Assembly (NCBI GenBank): GCA_910578855.1
Contig: CAJTRV010000002.1
Location: 49,258-79,065, forward strand
DNA from: an uncultured Bacilli bacterium
GTDB lineage: Bacteria > Bacillota_I > Bacilli_A > RF39 > UBA660
Length of the DNA: 29,808 bases
Reading direction: 5' to 3'
Of the stretch, positions 7,054 to 16,027 are shown one piece after another. The notes beneath the pieces were generated by a model that was not told the origin of the DNA, searched no databases, and saw only the letters and a list, made by a program, of their open reading frames with translations. The translations under genes were made by a program, and so were the position numbers. Within the stretch, counting starts at the first letter, position 1. Every line of letters begins with the position of its first letter.

Positions 7054-8527
7054 GCTCTTCTCTCCTTATTTTCAATAGATTAATAATATATTTCATAGTT
7101 TGATCTATTATTGGTAACGCACATACTATAATTAATGGTAAAAATTGAACCAAATAACGAGACCTTGTCTCCCATAACAATAAGAAAATGGTTAGCCCCA
7201 TAACAGCTAATCTACAAACACTTACAACATCAGCTTGTCTATGATATAACGTTAATACTGTAGACCCCATGATTAATAATAGTAAGACCATATGAATCGC
7301 ATTTGCAACACCAGAATAATATTTATAATACCTTCCCTGATTCGAAAAAGTCTGATAGACAATATTATTTGCCGAAAGTGGAAACCGTCTTAATTTTTCA
7401 GGTGCATAATAAGTTCCATCATTCCAGGTAACCGCAAGTTTATGATTCAAAAATTTAAGATATCCACCGGGACCATATGCGCCTAATCTTGATTTTATCA
7501 TATCGATATTGGCCTTGGTCTTTTCTTCTTTCGTATGAAACGTTCTAGTATAATGATATTCTGTTTTATCATATCCACCATCATGAACCAGTCCCATCAT
7601 AATCCAATGGGTATAGGGAATCTGTTCATTTAAATCAATATCCCACTTATAAACAAGATATGATTGTAAACTATGAAACCCTAAAAAGACAATTCCAAAT
7701 ACTGCAACGATAAGTGGTAAAAATTTCTTCCAAGTAGTGGTTCGAACGCGAAAAAAATAATCAATAAGAATAGCAATTAACATAATAATTACAGTAAATT
7801 TAATTTGCATTCCCATTAAGATGGCTGTAATAATTATGATCCATAATAAGATATTTTTCCGATTCCATTCTTGATCTTTTTGAATAAAAACAGTATAACA
7901 ATATAGTGCAAGAATAGGAAATAGCATCGTTAAGGTATCACTATAAAAAATTGGAACATATGTAAAAAATGGTGTAATAAAGAAACATAATAATAATACA
8001 AAGAACCCCATTTTTTTATTATATAATCGATTCACTGTTAAGTATAAAAAATAAATAGCAAGATCAATCATGATAATATTGAAAACAATCCCTACTGCTA
8101 AAAAATTTGTAATATGAAACAAACTAGCAAGCCCATCAATGATATAAATAACAAATACTAAAAACAAATTATTGGGAAATTCCGCCAAATATTCTGGGTT
8201 AGATAACTGTGATGTTGATAATAATGATATCGGATTAGCGTATATTTGTCCAAAATCCCAACTAGGTTTTACCGCGATATCATGCATACAAATAAGTTGG
8301 AGAATAAAGTAAACAAAAAATATAAATGATACCATCCATTTTTCGTTTTTTAGCACAAAATCACCATGTTTTGCCAATAAATAGCTTCCAAGTAAACATA
8401 ATAATATAATACCAATAGCGCCAAGAAAACGGAAAAGTGAATGCGACTGTACAATCATATTAAGCGTGATCAAAAAAAAGAGCGCTAGGAATAAAACATT
8501 ACAACTCTGATATAATTTCTTCTTCAT
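6989..8527 (-). CDS. GT-C membrane glycosyltransferase, PMT/ArnT-like
   Basis: A 512-residue polytopic protein with about eleven hydrophobic segments. The acidic loop after an early membrane segment (MHDIAVKPSWDFGQIY; D83, D91) and the late ETRSRYLVQFLP motif (from residue 453) recall the PMT_2/GT39 and ArnT groups, which use polyprenyl-phosphate sugars outside the membrane. The start follows the gtrB stop by 1 nt without a clear SD, so reinitiation is likely. Together with the following GtrII-like gene it makes a cassette with two acceptor-side transferases for one GtrA/GtrB pair. It could transfer a second sugar residue or act at another position. Confidence 0.7.
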   Translation of the reverse strand: MKKKLYQSCNVLFLALFFLITLNMIVQSHSLFRFLGAIGIILLCLLGSYLLAKHGDFVLKNEKWMVSFIFFVYFILQLICMHDIAVKPSWDFGQIYANPISLLSTSQLSNPEYLAEFPNNLFLVFVIYIIDGLASLFHITNFLAVGIVFNIIMIDLAIYFLYLTVNRLYNKKMGFFVLLLCFFITPFFTYVPIFYSDTLTMLFPILALYCYTVFIQKDQEWNRKNILLWIIIITAILMGMQIKFTVIIMLIAILIDYFFRVRTTTWKKFLPLIVAVFGIVFLGFHSLQSYLVYKWDIDLNEQIPYTHWIMMGLVHDGGYDKTEYHYTRTFHTKEEKTKANIDMIKSRLGAYGPGGYLKFLNHKLAVTWNDGTYYAPEKLRRFPLSANNIVYQTFSNQGRYYKYYSGVANAIHMVLLLLIMGSTVLTLYHRQADVVSVCRLAVMGLTIFLLLWETRSRYLVQFLPLIIVCALPIIDQTMKYIINLLKIRREEHETTTNIFRTDISKDQTLVKS

Positions 8528-8528
8528 C

Positions 8529-9470
8529 TTATTTGAGATAAGACTCGATAATAAATCGTGGTCTTTCCTTACTTTCTAAATAAATTTTACCAACATATTC
8601 TCCAACAATTCCAATACTTAAAATTTGAAAACCACCAAGAAGCCATACCGATGTCATTACGGAAGTCCAACCTACAATCGTATCCCCCATAATATGGCGA
8701 ATAAGCGAATATAGTAACATTAAGATACTAATAACAAAAACAATAAAGCCTGCTATTGTAATTAGACGAATTGGTTTTACACTAAAAGAAGTAATACCAT
8801 CGAAGGCAAAATTAAGCATCTTCTTAAGTGGATATTTCGACTCACCAGCAAAACGTTCGCTACGCTCATATTCGACAGTGGTATGGGAATACCCAACAAG
8901 TGGAACCAAGCCTCTTAAAAATAAGTTCACTTCTTTAAATTCACTTAAAGCAGCAATTGCTCGTTTACTCATCAACCGGTAATCCGCATGATTATAAACA
9001 ATATCGACTCCCATCAATTTCATAAATCGGTAGAACATAAGCGCTGTATTTTTTTTAAAGAAAGTATCCGTTTTTCGGGAAGAACGAACTCCATATACAA
9101 CATCATGTCCCTGCTCATATGCTTCGACGAATTGATCAATCACATTAATATCATCTTGTAAATCCGCATCCATTGAAATAACCATGTCACAATCTTCATA
9201 TACCGTCATTAACCCCGCTAACAAAGCATTTTGATGCCCGCGATTGCGAGATAGATTAATTCCACCAAATAATGAATCCGTTTGATGATATTGCGTAATC
9301 AACTCCCATGTTCGATCTTTTGACCCATCATTTACAAAAATGACTTTTGAATCTTTGGCAATCTTCTTTTTCTTCATTAAAGTTCCCATCTTCTCTTTTA
9401 ACCGCTTGGTCGTTTCTGGTAATACTTCTTCCTCATTATAACAAGGGATCACTAAATATAATTTATTCAT
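8529..9470 (-). CDS. gtrB: GtrB-type polyprenyl-phosphate glycosyltransferase (GT2)
   Basis: It makes a polyprenyl-phosphate-linked hexose from an NDP-sugar at the inner membrane face. The 313-residue protein has a GT2-A fold with VIPCYNEEE (7-15), NDGS (47-50) and DADLQDD (101-107). Two C-terminal membrane helices (about 233-255 and 267-292) end in VGEYVGKIYLESKERPRF, the usual GtrB/DPM-like tail. The start at 9470 is chosen because AAGGGGAAAGAGA precedes it; the frame extends 15 codons upstream inside gtrA. It overlaps gtrA by 8 nt (ATGAATAA). Confidence 0.9.
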   Translation of the reverse strand: MNKLYLVIPCYNEEEVLPETTKRLKEKMGTLMKKKKIAKDSKVIFVNDGSKDRTWELITQYHQTDSLFGGINLSRNRGHQNALLAGLMTVYEDCDMVISMDADLQDDINVIDQFVEAYEQGHDVVYGVRSSRKTDTFFKKNTALMFYRFMKLMGVDIVYNHADYRLMSKRAIAALSEFKEVNLFLRGLVPLVGYSHTTVEYERSERFAGESKYPLKKMLNFAFDGITSFSVKPIRLITIAGFIVFVISILMLLYSLIRHIMGDTIVGWTSVMTSVWLLGGFQILSIGIVGEYVGKIYLESKERPRFIIESYLK

Positions 9471-9876
9471 TCTCTTTCCCCTTACCTTTAAATATAAATA
9501 ATTTACTAAACACATAATTTAACACGATAACAATTACATTAGAAACAATCTTAATCACCATATCATCAAAATGTAATACATCGACAAATAGATACATATC
9601 TATAAAATCAATCAAACCCGATAATAAGCGAAATGTAAAAAACAAATACATCTCTTTCCAAATATTTTGATTCTTACTTTCGAATACATAAAGACGATTG
9701 GTAATAAAAGCAAATAATACTGATAAAATCCACGCTATAGCAGTACTTAGTAAATAATTGACTCCTATAAAACGAGCAAAAAACCAATATACAATAATAT
9801 TAACTACCGTTGTTAACACGCCAAAAATGCCATATAAAATAATCTCTTGATATTGACGCCACCATTTCCACATCAT
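9463..9876 (-). CDS. gtrA: GtrA-family membrane protein (putative lipid-linked sugar flippase)
   Basis: A 137-residue protein with four hydrophobic segments, starting MMWKWWRQYQEIILYGIFGV. It is typical of GtrA/DPMS proteins, with FITNRLYVFES between helices 2 and 3 and FSKLFIFKGKGK at the end. GtrA proteins are thought to flip polyprenyl-phosphate sugars made by GtrB. The start at 9876 (or 9873) is forced by the promoter: the frame's first ATG at 9960 lies upstream of the -35 box. GGAGAGG lies 10 nt ahead. It is the first gene of the five-gene decoration operon. Confidence 0.9.
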   Translation of the reverse strand: MMWKWWRQYQEIILYGIFGVLTTVVNIIVYWFFARFIGVNYLLSTAIAWILSVLFAFITNRLYVFESKNQNIWKEMYLFFTFRLLSGLIDFIDMYLFVDVLHFDDMVIKIVSNVIVIVLNYVFSKLFIFKGKGKENE

Positions 9877-9904
9877 AAATAAAAAACCTCTCCTCACTAG
9901 TTTC

Positions 9905-9933
9905 ATTATACAAATTTTGTCATTTAAAGTCAA
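9905..9933 (-). promoter_or_regulatory. Promoter of the gtr operon
   Basis: On the minus strand -35 TTGACT (9928-9933), a 17-bp spacer and perfect -10 TATAAT (9905-9910). The predicted transcript starts about 20 nt before the gtrA ATG. It lies about 40 bp from the inverted-repeat element at 9972. Confidence 0.85.
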
Positions 9934-9971
9934 CGAACCCTTAGAGCAAAGCCAAAACATGAAAAAGGCAA

Positions 9972-10352
9972 GAAAATGTTTTAACGTAAATATTCCCTGA
10001 GTGATAAACGGTTACTTAGATGAAAATATGACTTTAAAATGCTAATAAAGGGCAAATATTTCAATATGAATGACCTTTCTCTTCTTGTTTTAAATAAGTA
10101 CTATATATTCTTCTAGCCCAGATCATCGCTTCTACTTTCTCATCAAAATAAAACGCTAAACCCTTTTATCTTGGATCTTCCAACTTCTTAAACTTTTCTT
10201 TTAAGACCAGCATTTCAAGGTTTTAATTTTAGTTAGTTTAAATTTTTTATCGTTCTTATCGCCAGTGCTATCATACCAAAGTTATCACAAGAGTAAATTT
10301 TTCCATAAAAAAACGTCTATACTCCAGAGAATATTTACGTTAAAACATTTTT
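9972..10352. mobile_element. Small element with terminal inverted repeats (MITE-like or IS deletion derivative)
   Basis: The 23 bp at 9973-9995 (begins AAAATGTTTTAACG, ends AAATATTC) recur as an exact reverse complement at 10329-10351. Weaker similarity continues about 17 bp inward (CCTGAGTGATAAACG against TCTGGAGTATAGACG). The enclosed ~330 bp has no intact gene but holds decayed minus-strand coding fragments. This is the whole gene-free stretch between gtrA and the GT14-like gene (9961-10432). Flanks show no clear target-site duplication. The IS family is not recognised. Confidence 0.7.
10061..10213 (-). pseudogene. Decayed coding fragment inside the inverted-repeat element
   Basis: One minus-strand frame reads MLVLKEKFKKLEDPR, a stop, then KGLAFYFDEKVEAMIWARRI followed by YSTYLKQEEKGHSY and a terminal stop. 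A second fragment in another frame (around 10245-10310) reads YGKIYSCDNFGMIALAIRTI. The protein-like composition on both sides of the stop suggests one former gene broken by a nonsense codon and a frameshift. I infer a transposase of the element, but I cannot place it in a family. Confidence 0.45.
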
Positions 10353-10432
10353 CTTTCTTTTTTATAATTTGTCCTAACCATGAAGAAATTAATGATTCAA
10401 AAGAAGAAGCAATTCGCACAAACTAGACTTTC

Positions 10433-11377
10433 TTATTTCTCTTGGCGTTGTTTTATTTCTTGATAGATGTGATCGATAATATCAGCATCCTTTTGATCAT
10501 CAAACTTTCGCGCAAATAGCATGTCGCTATTCATTAATGTCTTATAATCAGCACTAGTGAAAACATAGGGATTTCCCCGTTCCCAATCAATATAACGCAT
10601 ACAAGGATTTCCATTAAAATTATGACAACGTTTCGGCTCATAAACCTTATTAACAAAGGGCGAATTCACTAGTAGAGTCTGCACCAACAACTCATCGGCA
10701 CAAAGCGAATATTTAAAGTGTTTTCGTACCCAGGCTTCCTGGGATACGATATATCGCGCAAAAGCATCAGTAATACTAACCCAATTAGCACCATAGCCCA
10801 CTTCAATTCCCATATTCTTTAATCGATCAATATGAAAGAGTGACTGAAGGGGCATGATACAAAAATTCATGATCCTCACTAAAGCCCTAACAATCTTACT
10901 TTGATGTTTCGTATAACGTGAAAAGAAATGATAGCGCGAAATTCGATAATAAGCATGCCGCTTTTGAATAAGTGTCTGATCAGCCAATTGAACTACTTCT
11001 TTATCCGCAATTGTCTGAAAGAATTGATGAATTTCATCCTGGGTTTTCAAAGGCAAATCTACTCCCGATAGAAAATGATAATATTGGTAAGAAATGTTTC
11101 TAGAAATCGCTTCCTTTAGTAGCGTATACTCGCATTCAATCTGACTATAATCCCCCCAACCAACGTCGATCCGTTTAGTCACATAAAGAGGACTTTTTTT
11201 AAGTAAAGAGCGATAATATTCATAATCAAAAAAACCTACTTTTTGATCAATATGAAGATAGATATCATTTCGCTCATCATCGAGTAACACCAATAATTTT
11301 GCTAAGATCTCAAATTTATTATGTGCCATAATCAAATAAGCATGTCGTGATTTTAATATCTCCTTTGTTTGTTTCAT
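10433..11377 (-). CDS. GT14-like beta-glycosyltransferase (core-2/I-branching enzyme family)
   Basis: A soluble 314-residue protein. It begins HAYLIMAHNKFEILAKLLVL, then YLHIDQK, VGWGDYSQIECEYTLLKEA, YYHFLSGVDLPLKTQDEIHQ and GANWVSITDAFARYIV. This order of blocks is characteristic of the branch family PF02485, whose best-known members add N-acetylglucosamine or xylose. The family is inverting and does not depend on a DxD motif. The start overlaps the preceding membrane-protein stop in an ATGA. It is the last gene of the locus and probably adds a branch sugar to the repeat unit. The donor is unknown. Confidence 0.85.
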   Translation of the reverse strand: MKQTKEILKSRHAYLIMAHNKFEILAKLLVLLDDERNDIYLHIDQKVGFFDYEYYRSLLKKSPLYVTKRIDVGWGDYSQIECEYTLLKEAISRNISYQYYHFLSGVDLPLKTQDEIHQFFQTIADKEVVQLADQTLIQKRHAYYRISRYHFFSRYTKHQSKIVRALVRIMNFCIMPLQSLFHIDRLKNMGIEVGYGANWVSITDAFARYIVSQEAWVRKHFKYSLCADELLVQTLLVNSPFVNKVYEPKRCHNFNGNPCMRYIDWERGNPYVFTSADYKTLMNSDMLFARKFDDQKDADIIDHIYQEIKQRQEK

Positions 11378-13245
11378 TTTCCTCGCACCTTTCCAACGAC
11401 ATAAGTATCATTTTGATACACTACATCAATAATATTTACCAAATGTTCTAAGATATCTTGATCTTGATAAAAAATTAGATAATCATAATGATCACGAATC
11501 ATAGTGTTTTTAAAATCAATATACTGTTGCTGGGTAATCTCATCTTTTTGGTACAATACTTGATGAAACAATTGATCACGATGAATCGGATCATTGGGAT
11601 AACGATAGATCTTACACCTGGTATTAAGATTATACTGACGAGGTGAAAAATAAATCGATAGAATTTTAATAGGTTCCTTCTTCGAAAGTGTTTGAACATA
11701 GTTTCCAAGTTCCCGGGAATCATAGTCCTCCCGTAAGAGATAATGATATGGAGTAAAATACGTTGGTACAAGAACTGTATTTTGAGCAATGATCATGCCA
11801 TAGCGTCCAAGTAAGAGAATCAACCCAGTTAGAAAAAGATAGGATAATAACTTTCGTTTGGTACAATATTGATAAACACAATATAGAATCATTATGATAA
11901 CAATCGGATTTTTCGTAATATAAAATAAACGATAGTAAACGATAGTAGTCGTAAGATAATGTGATATAAAAGGAGCTGTAAGGGGATTAAAGAAGAAGAT
12001 CACGTAAATGAGAAATACAAATAAAATGGGATCGATCTTCTCTTTGTGATACATTAAGTATCCACATAACAAACACATTACCAGATTAAAGATGAGAATC
12101 ATGTAACCTAGTCGGTAAATATTCCATTTAAAATCCAAATGTCCAATTATTCCTATTAGGAAAAAGAAAACAGGTAATAACCAAATCGACTTAGCTAGGT
12201 ATTTAATGACAATCTGGTCAATCTTTGGTCCCCATCGGTAAAAGACTAGATATAGGGGAATGAGTAATCCGATAAGCCATGGGATATTGATAAAGAAGCT
12301 AAAGTAAAGGAAGATCGGAATCAACATAATAACATAATCCTTACAATTAACTTCTTTACGATAAAGTTCATAGACAAAGAACGAAAATAAAAGGAAAACA
12401 TTTAAGAACAGGGCTGATGAAACCAAGGCCAACATTCCCATATTGAAAATCATCATCAGATAGACATCACGCTTTTTATGGGTAAGAACATAATCACGTA
12501 ATAGTAAAATACAGGTGGGAATCATAACCGGAAAGACGACAAAGGACCCCCAGTAAATATGACTCCACTCTAAGACACCAACTAGACAAATAGCCAAGAC
12601 TTCAATCAGGTTAAATACAAAATCACCTTTTTGAATCGCTAGGATTTTCTTAAAACCAATCAAAATAATCGAAGCAAAGATGGTAAACAATAATGACATG
12701 GTTACCCGGAAAGAAAGAAAGATCGCATCTGTACTTGGAAATAATGTATTCTGAACTCGATAGATAGAACTTAAAAAGGTATAATACCCTTGATAGCGAT
12801 ATAATCCATCGACATTCCAGTCCCAACCAGTCTTAGGATCAATGGTATTGATATGACTCGTACTCGCATTCTCCATAATAAGGGGCATATAAAACCAATC
12901 ATCCCCGGCTTCATTGGCCGGTAAAATTTTAATCACCCCAAAAATAAGAAGCAAAAGAGCATAAAATTCCCAGTGTTTTAGAAAGAAAAAATCGTCCTTT
13001 CTTACATGGATACAGCCATCGATCAGACTTGGCACCATTACGATTAAAGTCCATAGATGTACCCATGTCGATGAGACTCGCAATAATTGTAATGGATAAT
13101 AACCGAGTTGTAAAATGGCAAGGAGAGATCCAAACCCAATCACTGCTCGGAGTGGATACAACGCATGATCTTCTGTTAATAACCGTTTCCCAAGTCCATT
13201 TCCAGCGATCCATACTATCACAACATATAAGATAAACAAATACAT
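11374..13245 (-). CDS. Large polytopic membrane protein, DUF6077-like (GT-C or polymerase candidate)
   Basis: About 623 residues with some thirteen hydrophobic segments and a soluble C-terminal domain of about 130 residues. The first large loop reads EAGDDWFYMPLIMENAS, then DPKTGWDWNVDGLYRYQGYY. A later loop reads FFNPLTAPFISHYLTTTIVYYRLFY. These positions align by eye with the protein at 17879-20044 (YDTYFYSVLTNGASS, DPYTG, FYNPLVARGVEI), so the two are paralogues. The DUF6077 label is from memory of this pattern. The start is placed at 13245 (SD AGGTGA overlapping the upstream stop) rather than an in-frame TTG at 13269. The acidic loop after early helices is GT-C-like, so an outer-face transferase or a repeat-unit polymerase is plausible but unproven. 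Confidence 0.6.
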   Translation of the reverse strand: MYLFILYVVIVWIAGNGLGKRLLTEDHALYPLRAVIGFGSLLAILQLGYYPLQLLRVSSTWVHLWTLIVMVPSLIDGCIHVRKDDFFFLKHWEFYALLLLIFGVIKILPANEAGDDWFYMPLIMENASTSHINTIDPKTGWDWNVDGLYRYQGYYTFLSSIYRVQNTLFPSTDAIFLSFRVTMSLLFTIFASIILIGFKKILAIQKGDFVFNLIEVLAICLVGVLEWSHIYWGSFVVFPVMIPTCILLLRDYVLTHKKRDVYLMMIFNMGMLALVSSALFLNVFLLFSFFVYELYRKEVNCKDYVIMLIPIFLYFSFFINIPWLIGLLIPLYLVFYRWGPKIDQIVIKYLAKSIWLLPVFFFLIGIIGHLDFKWNIYRLGYMILIFNLVMCLLCGYLMYHKEKIDPILFVFLIYVIFFFNPLTAPFISHYLTTTIVYYRLFYITKNPIVIIMILYCVYQYCTKRKLLSYLFLTGLILLLGRYGMIIAQNTVLVPTYFTPYHYLLREDYDSRELGNYVQTLSKKEPIKILSIYFSPRQYNLNTRCKIYRYPNDPIHRDQLFHQVLYQKDEITQQQYIDFKNTMIRDHYDYLIFYQDQDILEHLVNIIDVVYQNDTYVVGKVRGK

Positions 13246-13249
13246 AAAA

Positions 13250-14182
13250 TCACCTATTTCTATAGACAAGCGATATTATCACAAAGCATTTGTGCTGTAG
13301 ACACCATAGATATAATCGCTTCATTAACCGCTCCTTTTTAAGATACTTATTTTGAAAGCAATGGGGATATTGGCTAAGAACCCTCTTTCGAATTTCCCGT
13401 ACTTCGGAAACTGCCCCTGGTTTTCCAGAACGAATAATCTTAATACATAAATCAACCAAGACTTGATTGACATACAAGTATTCAATTTCATCCTCATAGT
13501 GGTGTGCTAGGAAAGCTGGGGCAATCATATCGGTAGCTTTTAAAATATCATAATTGGATGGTGCTAAGCAGTTGGTAGTCGAATTTGTAACCTTTCGGTA
13601 GTAGTAAAGGGCAATGGGAAGTTTGACAATCCGCTTCGCGTCTAGTAAAGCAAGGGCAATACTGACAACATCCTCAAAGAACATCCCACTTGGATATGGA
13701 TGAGCAAGCACCAGCTCTCGTTTGATCAGTTTATTGCAAGAGTGAAACTCCATTCTCAAGACTTCATTAATATTTCCTTGTTCGTAGACTTGATAGTCCC
13801 CTTTGGATACAGGAACAATCTTGTCGGTTACTGAAAAGAAATCACAGATTACGACCCCTGCCTGTTCCTTCTTAGCCGCCTCGACCATTGTATTAACAAA
13901 GTCTGGACTAACATAGTCATCACTATCGACAAACATGAAATAAGTGCCGGTTGCTACTTGACACCCCATGTTTCTAGCATCACTAGGACCACTATTTTCT
14001 TTGGTGAGAATCGTAATCTGATCCTGATACTGTTTTAAAATAGTAAGACTTTGATCGGTAGACCCATCGTCAATCGCAATGATTTCATATTGATATACAG
14101 TCTCTTGTTCAATCAAAGAATCAATACATTGACGTAAATATGGTTCGGCATTATATACAGGAACGATGATTGAAACATCCAT
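13250..14182 (-). CDS. GT2 family glycosyltransferase (EpsJ/CpsJ-like)
   Basis: A cytoplasmic 310-residue enzyme with a GT-A fold. It starts MDVSIIVPVYNAEPYLRQCI, has DDGS at 38-41 for nucleotide binding, SGPSDARN (64-71) and FVDSDD (84-89) as the metal-binding DxD region. A later CNKLIKREL and FFEDVV block (about 150-170) is typical of bacterial polysaccharide GT2 enzymes. SD GGAGGGG overlaps the end of the upstream GT4 gene. Its stop overlaps the SD of the following membrane-protein gene, so the genes are tightly coupled. Confidence 0.9.
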   Translation of the reverse strand: MDVSIIVPVYNAEPYLRQCIDSLIEQETVYQYEIIAIDDGSTDQSLTILKQYQDQITILTKENSGPSDARNMGCQVATGTYFMFVDSDDYVSPDFVNTMVEAAKKEQAGVVICDFFSVTDKIVPVSKGDYQVYEQGNINEVLRMEFHSCNKLIKRELVLAHPYPSGMFFEDVVSIALALLDAKRIVKLPIALYYYRKVTNSTTNCLAPSNYDILKATDMIAPAFLAHHYEDEIEYLYVNQVLVDLCIKIIRSGKPGAVSEVREIRKRVLSQYPHCFQNKYLKKERLMKRLYLWCLQHKCFVIISLVYRNR

Positions 14183-14184
14183 GC

Positions 14185-15234
14185 TTACCCCTCCATTAAT
14201 TGTGTAAATTGTTCGATAATCTGTTGGTTATAGTCCGTCAACATAGTTTCCTTTTTCGGTTTTCGCTTAGCAGCAACCAAAGACGCTACAAGCTTTCTAC
14301 AACCAACCAATTCCGGATTGTATCGTTCTAAGCGTTTGGGAAAAAAGAGTTCCAACCCTAAGGCCTTGGCTTCCCAGAGAACCATCCCCTGCCCCTCATA
14401 GCGGGATGTTAAAACAAATCCATCCATCTGGGCCATATAAGGATAGGGATTGGCTTGCTTTCCTAGAAAGATCACGTAATTTTCCAATTGATACTGCGTG
14501 ACTAACTGTTCTAACTTTGAACGCTCTGGCCCATCACCAACGAGATAAAGACGAATATCGGTCCGCTCTTTTACAACGTCTCGCATTGTAGCCAGTAATA
14601 AGTCTAAGCCCTTTTGCTTACAGAAGCGCCCAACAGTGATGAGATTATAATACTTAGAATCAACGGTAAAAGAAATAGGAACCTCTTTTTTCACCATGAT
14701 TTCTTTGGTATCGATCAGATTGGGAATCACGACAACTTGTCCTTCAGGATAGGAAAGTTTCTGAAGAAACCCTTGTTTGGCTCCGGTTGATACCGCAACG
14801 ACTTGATCAAAATAGCGATACTTTCCTCGGAACATCGACCACAAAATTCGATACTTCCATTCATCTTGATACTTCTGATAGACATCATTATGACACCAAA
14901 TCACATGCTTTTTACTGGAGCACTTCAGACAATGAATCGCACACTCCATCGCATAACTATTAAAATCGATGGCGACATCATAGGATGTTTTAATTGTCGT
15001 TTGTTTCAAACGATATAACAGCGAAAACGGAACAACTTTACACCATTTCATATAGGCCTTTAAATAAGTAACATGGACTTGGTCAGGAATTTGTTGTTCA
15101 AAAAAGCACTCATTCGTAAACAGATATAAATCGACCTGGTACTTATCATAATCAATCATTTGTAAGAGATTACAGAGTGACTTTTGAATTCCCCCCATTC
15201 CAAGATCATACTGGAATATCGCAATTTTTTTCAT
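14185..15234 (-). CDS. GT4 family glycosyltransferase (GT-B fold)
   Basis: A retaining enzyme of 349 residues. The N-terminus MKKIAIFQYDLGMGGIQKSL has the GT4 glycine-rich loop. The C-terminal half has TVGRFCKQKGLDLLL, YLVGDGPERSKLEQLV and SRYEGQGMVLWEAKALGL (from residue 277), the E-x7-E nucleotide-sugar motif in a slightly altered form (EGQG instead of EGFG/EPGG). The start at 15234 follows GTAGGGATTTC; the frame runs 14 codons further upstream into the preceding gene. The sequence after the motif is basic and short, so the C-terminus may be atypical. Sugar specificity is unknown. Confidence 0.88.
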   Translation of the reverse strand: MKKIAIFQYDLGMGGIQKSLCNLLQMIDYDKYQVDLYLFTNECFFEQQIPDQVHVTYLKAYMKWCKVVPFSLLYRLKQTTIKTSYDVAIDFNSYAMECAIHCLKCSSKKHVIWCHNDVYQKYQDEWKYRILWSMFRGKYRYFDQVVAVSTGAKQGFLQKLSYPEGQVVVIPNLIDTKEIMVKKEVPISFTVDSKYYNLITVGRFCKQKGLDLLLATMRDVVKERTDIRLYLVGDGPERSKLEQLVTQYQLENYVIFLGKQANPYPYMAQMDGFVLTSRYEGQGMVLWEAKALGLELFFPKRLERYNPELVGCRKLVASLVAAKRKPKKETMLTDYNQQIIEQFTQLMEG

Positions 15235-15241
15235 GAAATCC

Positions 15242-16018
15242 CTACTTTCTTTGGTTTTTATACTCCCGAACGCCACAGCGATAAGCTTTTATAAAAGCCC
15301 GTCTATTTAATTGGCCCCGATAATTCTTATGTTTGAATACCAAGAAATAAACAAAGAAGATGGGATGAAAGGCTTTTAAGATGCGGTAAGAAAAGGCTCC
15401 CTTGGCTTTGACCAAGTCCTCCCCCCACCGCTCACCGGTCGTTGGTTCATCAGGATGTTCATTGATTACGATTGGTACATGGCGTACAACCAGTCCCAAC
15501 TTCTGACAGTCATGAAGAAAGATATTTTCTTCCCCAGCAGTATAGGTAGATCCTAGACCAAATTGCTCATCAATTTTAATTTGATGCTTTCGAATAGAGG
15601 CAATTCGAAAACTGATCTGAAACGAAGCTACCGTCATAATCGAATATAAATTGTGACGTCCTGGTTTGGATGATCCTAAGATCTGACTCCCCTTTTTGGT
15701 ACAAAAGGTAATAACATCCGCATCTGGATAATCTAAATAAGCTTGGGCTAGTAAATCATCATAATATGGGAAAAAAGTGATATCATCATCGGTAATAATT
15801 CCAATATCCCCTGTCGCATGTTCGATGAGACGATTTCGTGACTTAGATATTCCTTTCTCCGGATAGGAATACATGATCGTGCTTCCCTTTTTTTCCACAT
15901 GATAAGCGGGAGCAAACTGGTTGACAATCACACAATTTTTCTTAATATTTCGTTTAGCGAGTTTTAAATCCTGTAACTTCTCCTGGTGACAGGTCGACAT
16001 TAATACTTGAACTTTCAT
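15242..16018 (-). CDS. GT2-like glycosyltransferase, short form
   Basis: A 258-residue protein. MKVQVLMSTCHQEKLQDL is followed by GISKSRNRLIEHATGDIGII and then TDDDITFF, so the metal site is DDD at 77-79. A GEENIFLHDC block near residue 165 contains the likely catalytic acidic residue. The usual N-terminal DDGS is replaced by other residues, which marks it as a divergent GT2-like group found in capsule and EPS loci. SD GGAGGAAAC lies just ahead of the ATG, and the gene ends 7 nt before the GT4 start. Confidence 0.8.
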   Translation of the reverse strand: MKVQVLMSTCHQEKLQDLKLAKRNIKKNCVIVNQFAPAYHVEKKGSTIMYSYPEKGISKSRNRLIEHATGDIGIITDDDITFFPYYDDLLAQAYLDYPDADVITFCTKKGSQILGSSKPGRHNLYSIMTVASFQISFRIASIRKHQIKIDEQFGLGSTYTAGEENIFLHDCQKLGLVVRHVPIVINEHPDEPTTGERWGEDLVKAKGAFSYRILKAFHPIFFVYFLVFKHKNYRGQLNRRAFIKAYRCGVREYKNQRK

Positions 16019-16027
16019 AGTTTCCTC

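Noticed and set aside
9877..9960. Longer gtrA start with N-terminal extension from ATG 9960
   Set aside because: The extension covers the predicted promoter (-35 at 9928-9933, -10 at 9905-9910), so it would not be transcribed; SD and family length support 9876.
4313..9960. gtr cassette as part of a prophage
   Set aside because: Such cassettes often sit in phages, but no integrase, attachment site, capsid or lysis gene is visible nearby.
9973..10351. The 23-bp repeat pair considered as a CRISPR remnant or a riboswitch-like structure
   Set aside because: Only two copies in inverted orientation ~330 bp apart, with coding debris between; terminal repeats of a mobile element fit better.
12929..13213. 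Alternative minus-strand frame inside the large membrane-protein gene
   Set aside because: Out of frame with a strongly supported gene, no SD, no family resemblance.
13029..13235. Plus-strand frames inside glycosyltransferase and membrane-protein genes (for example 13029-13235, 14803-15018, 16464-16691)
   Set aside because: They lie wholly within well-supported minus-strand genes, lack SD sites and have no recognisable motifs.
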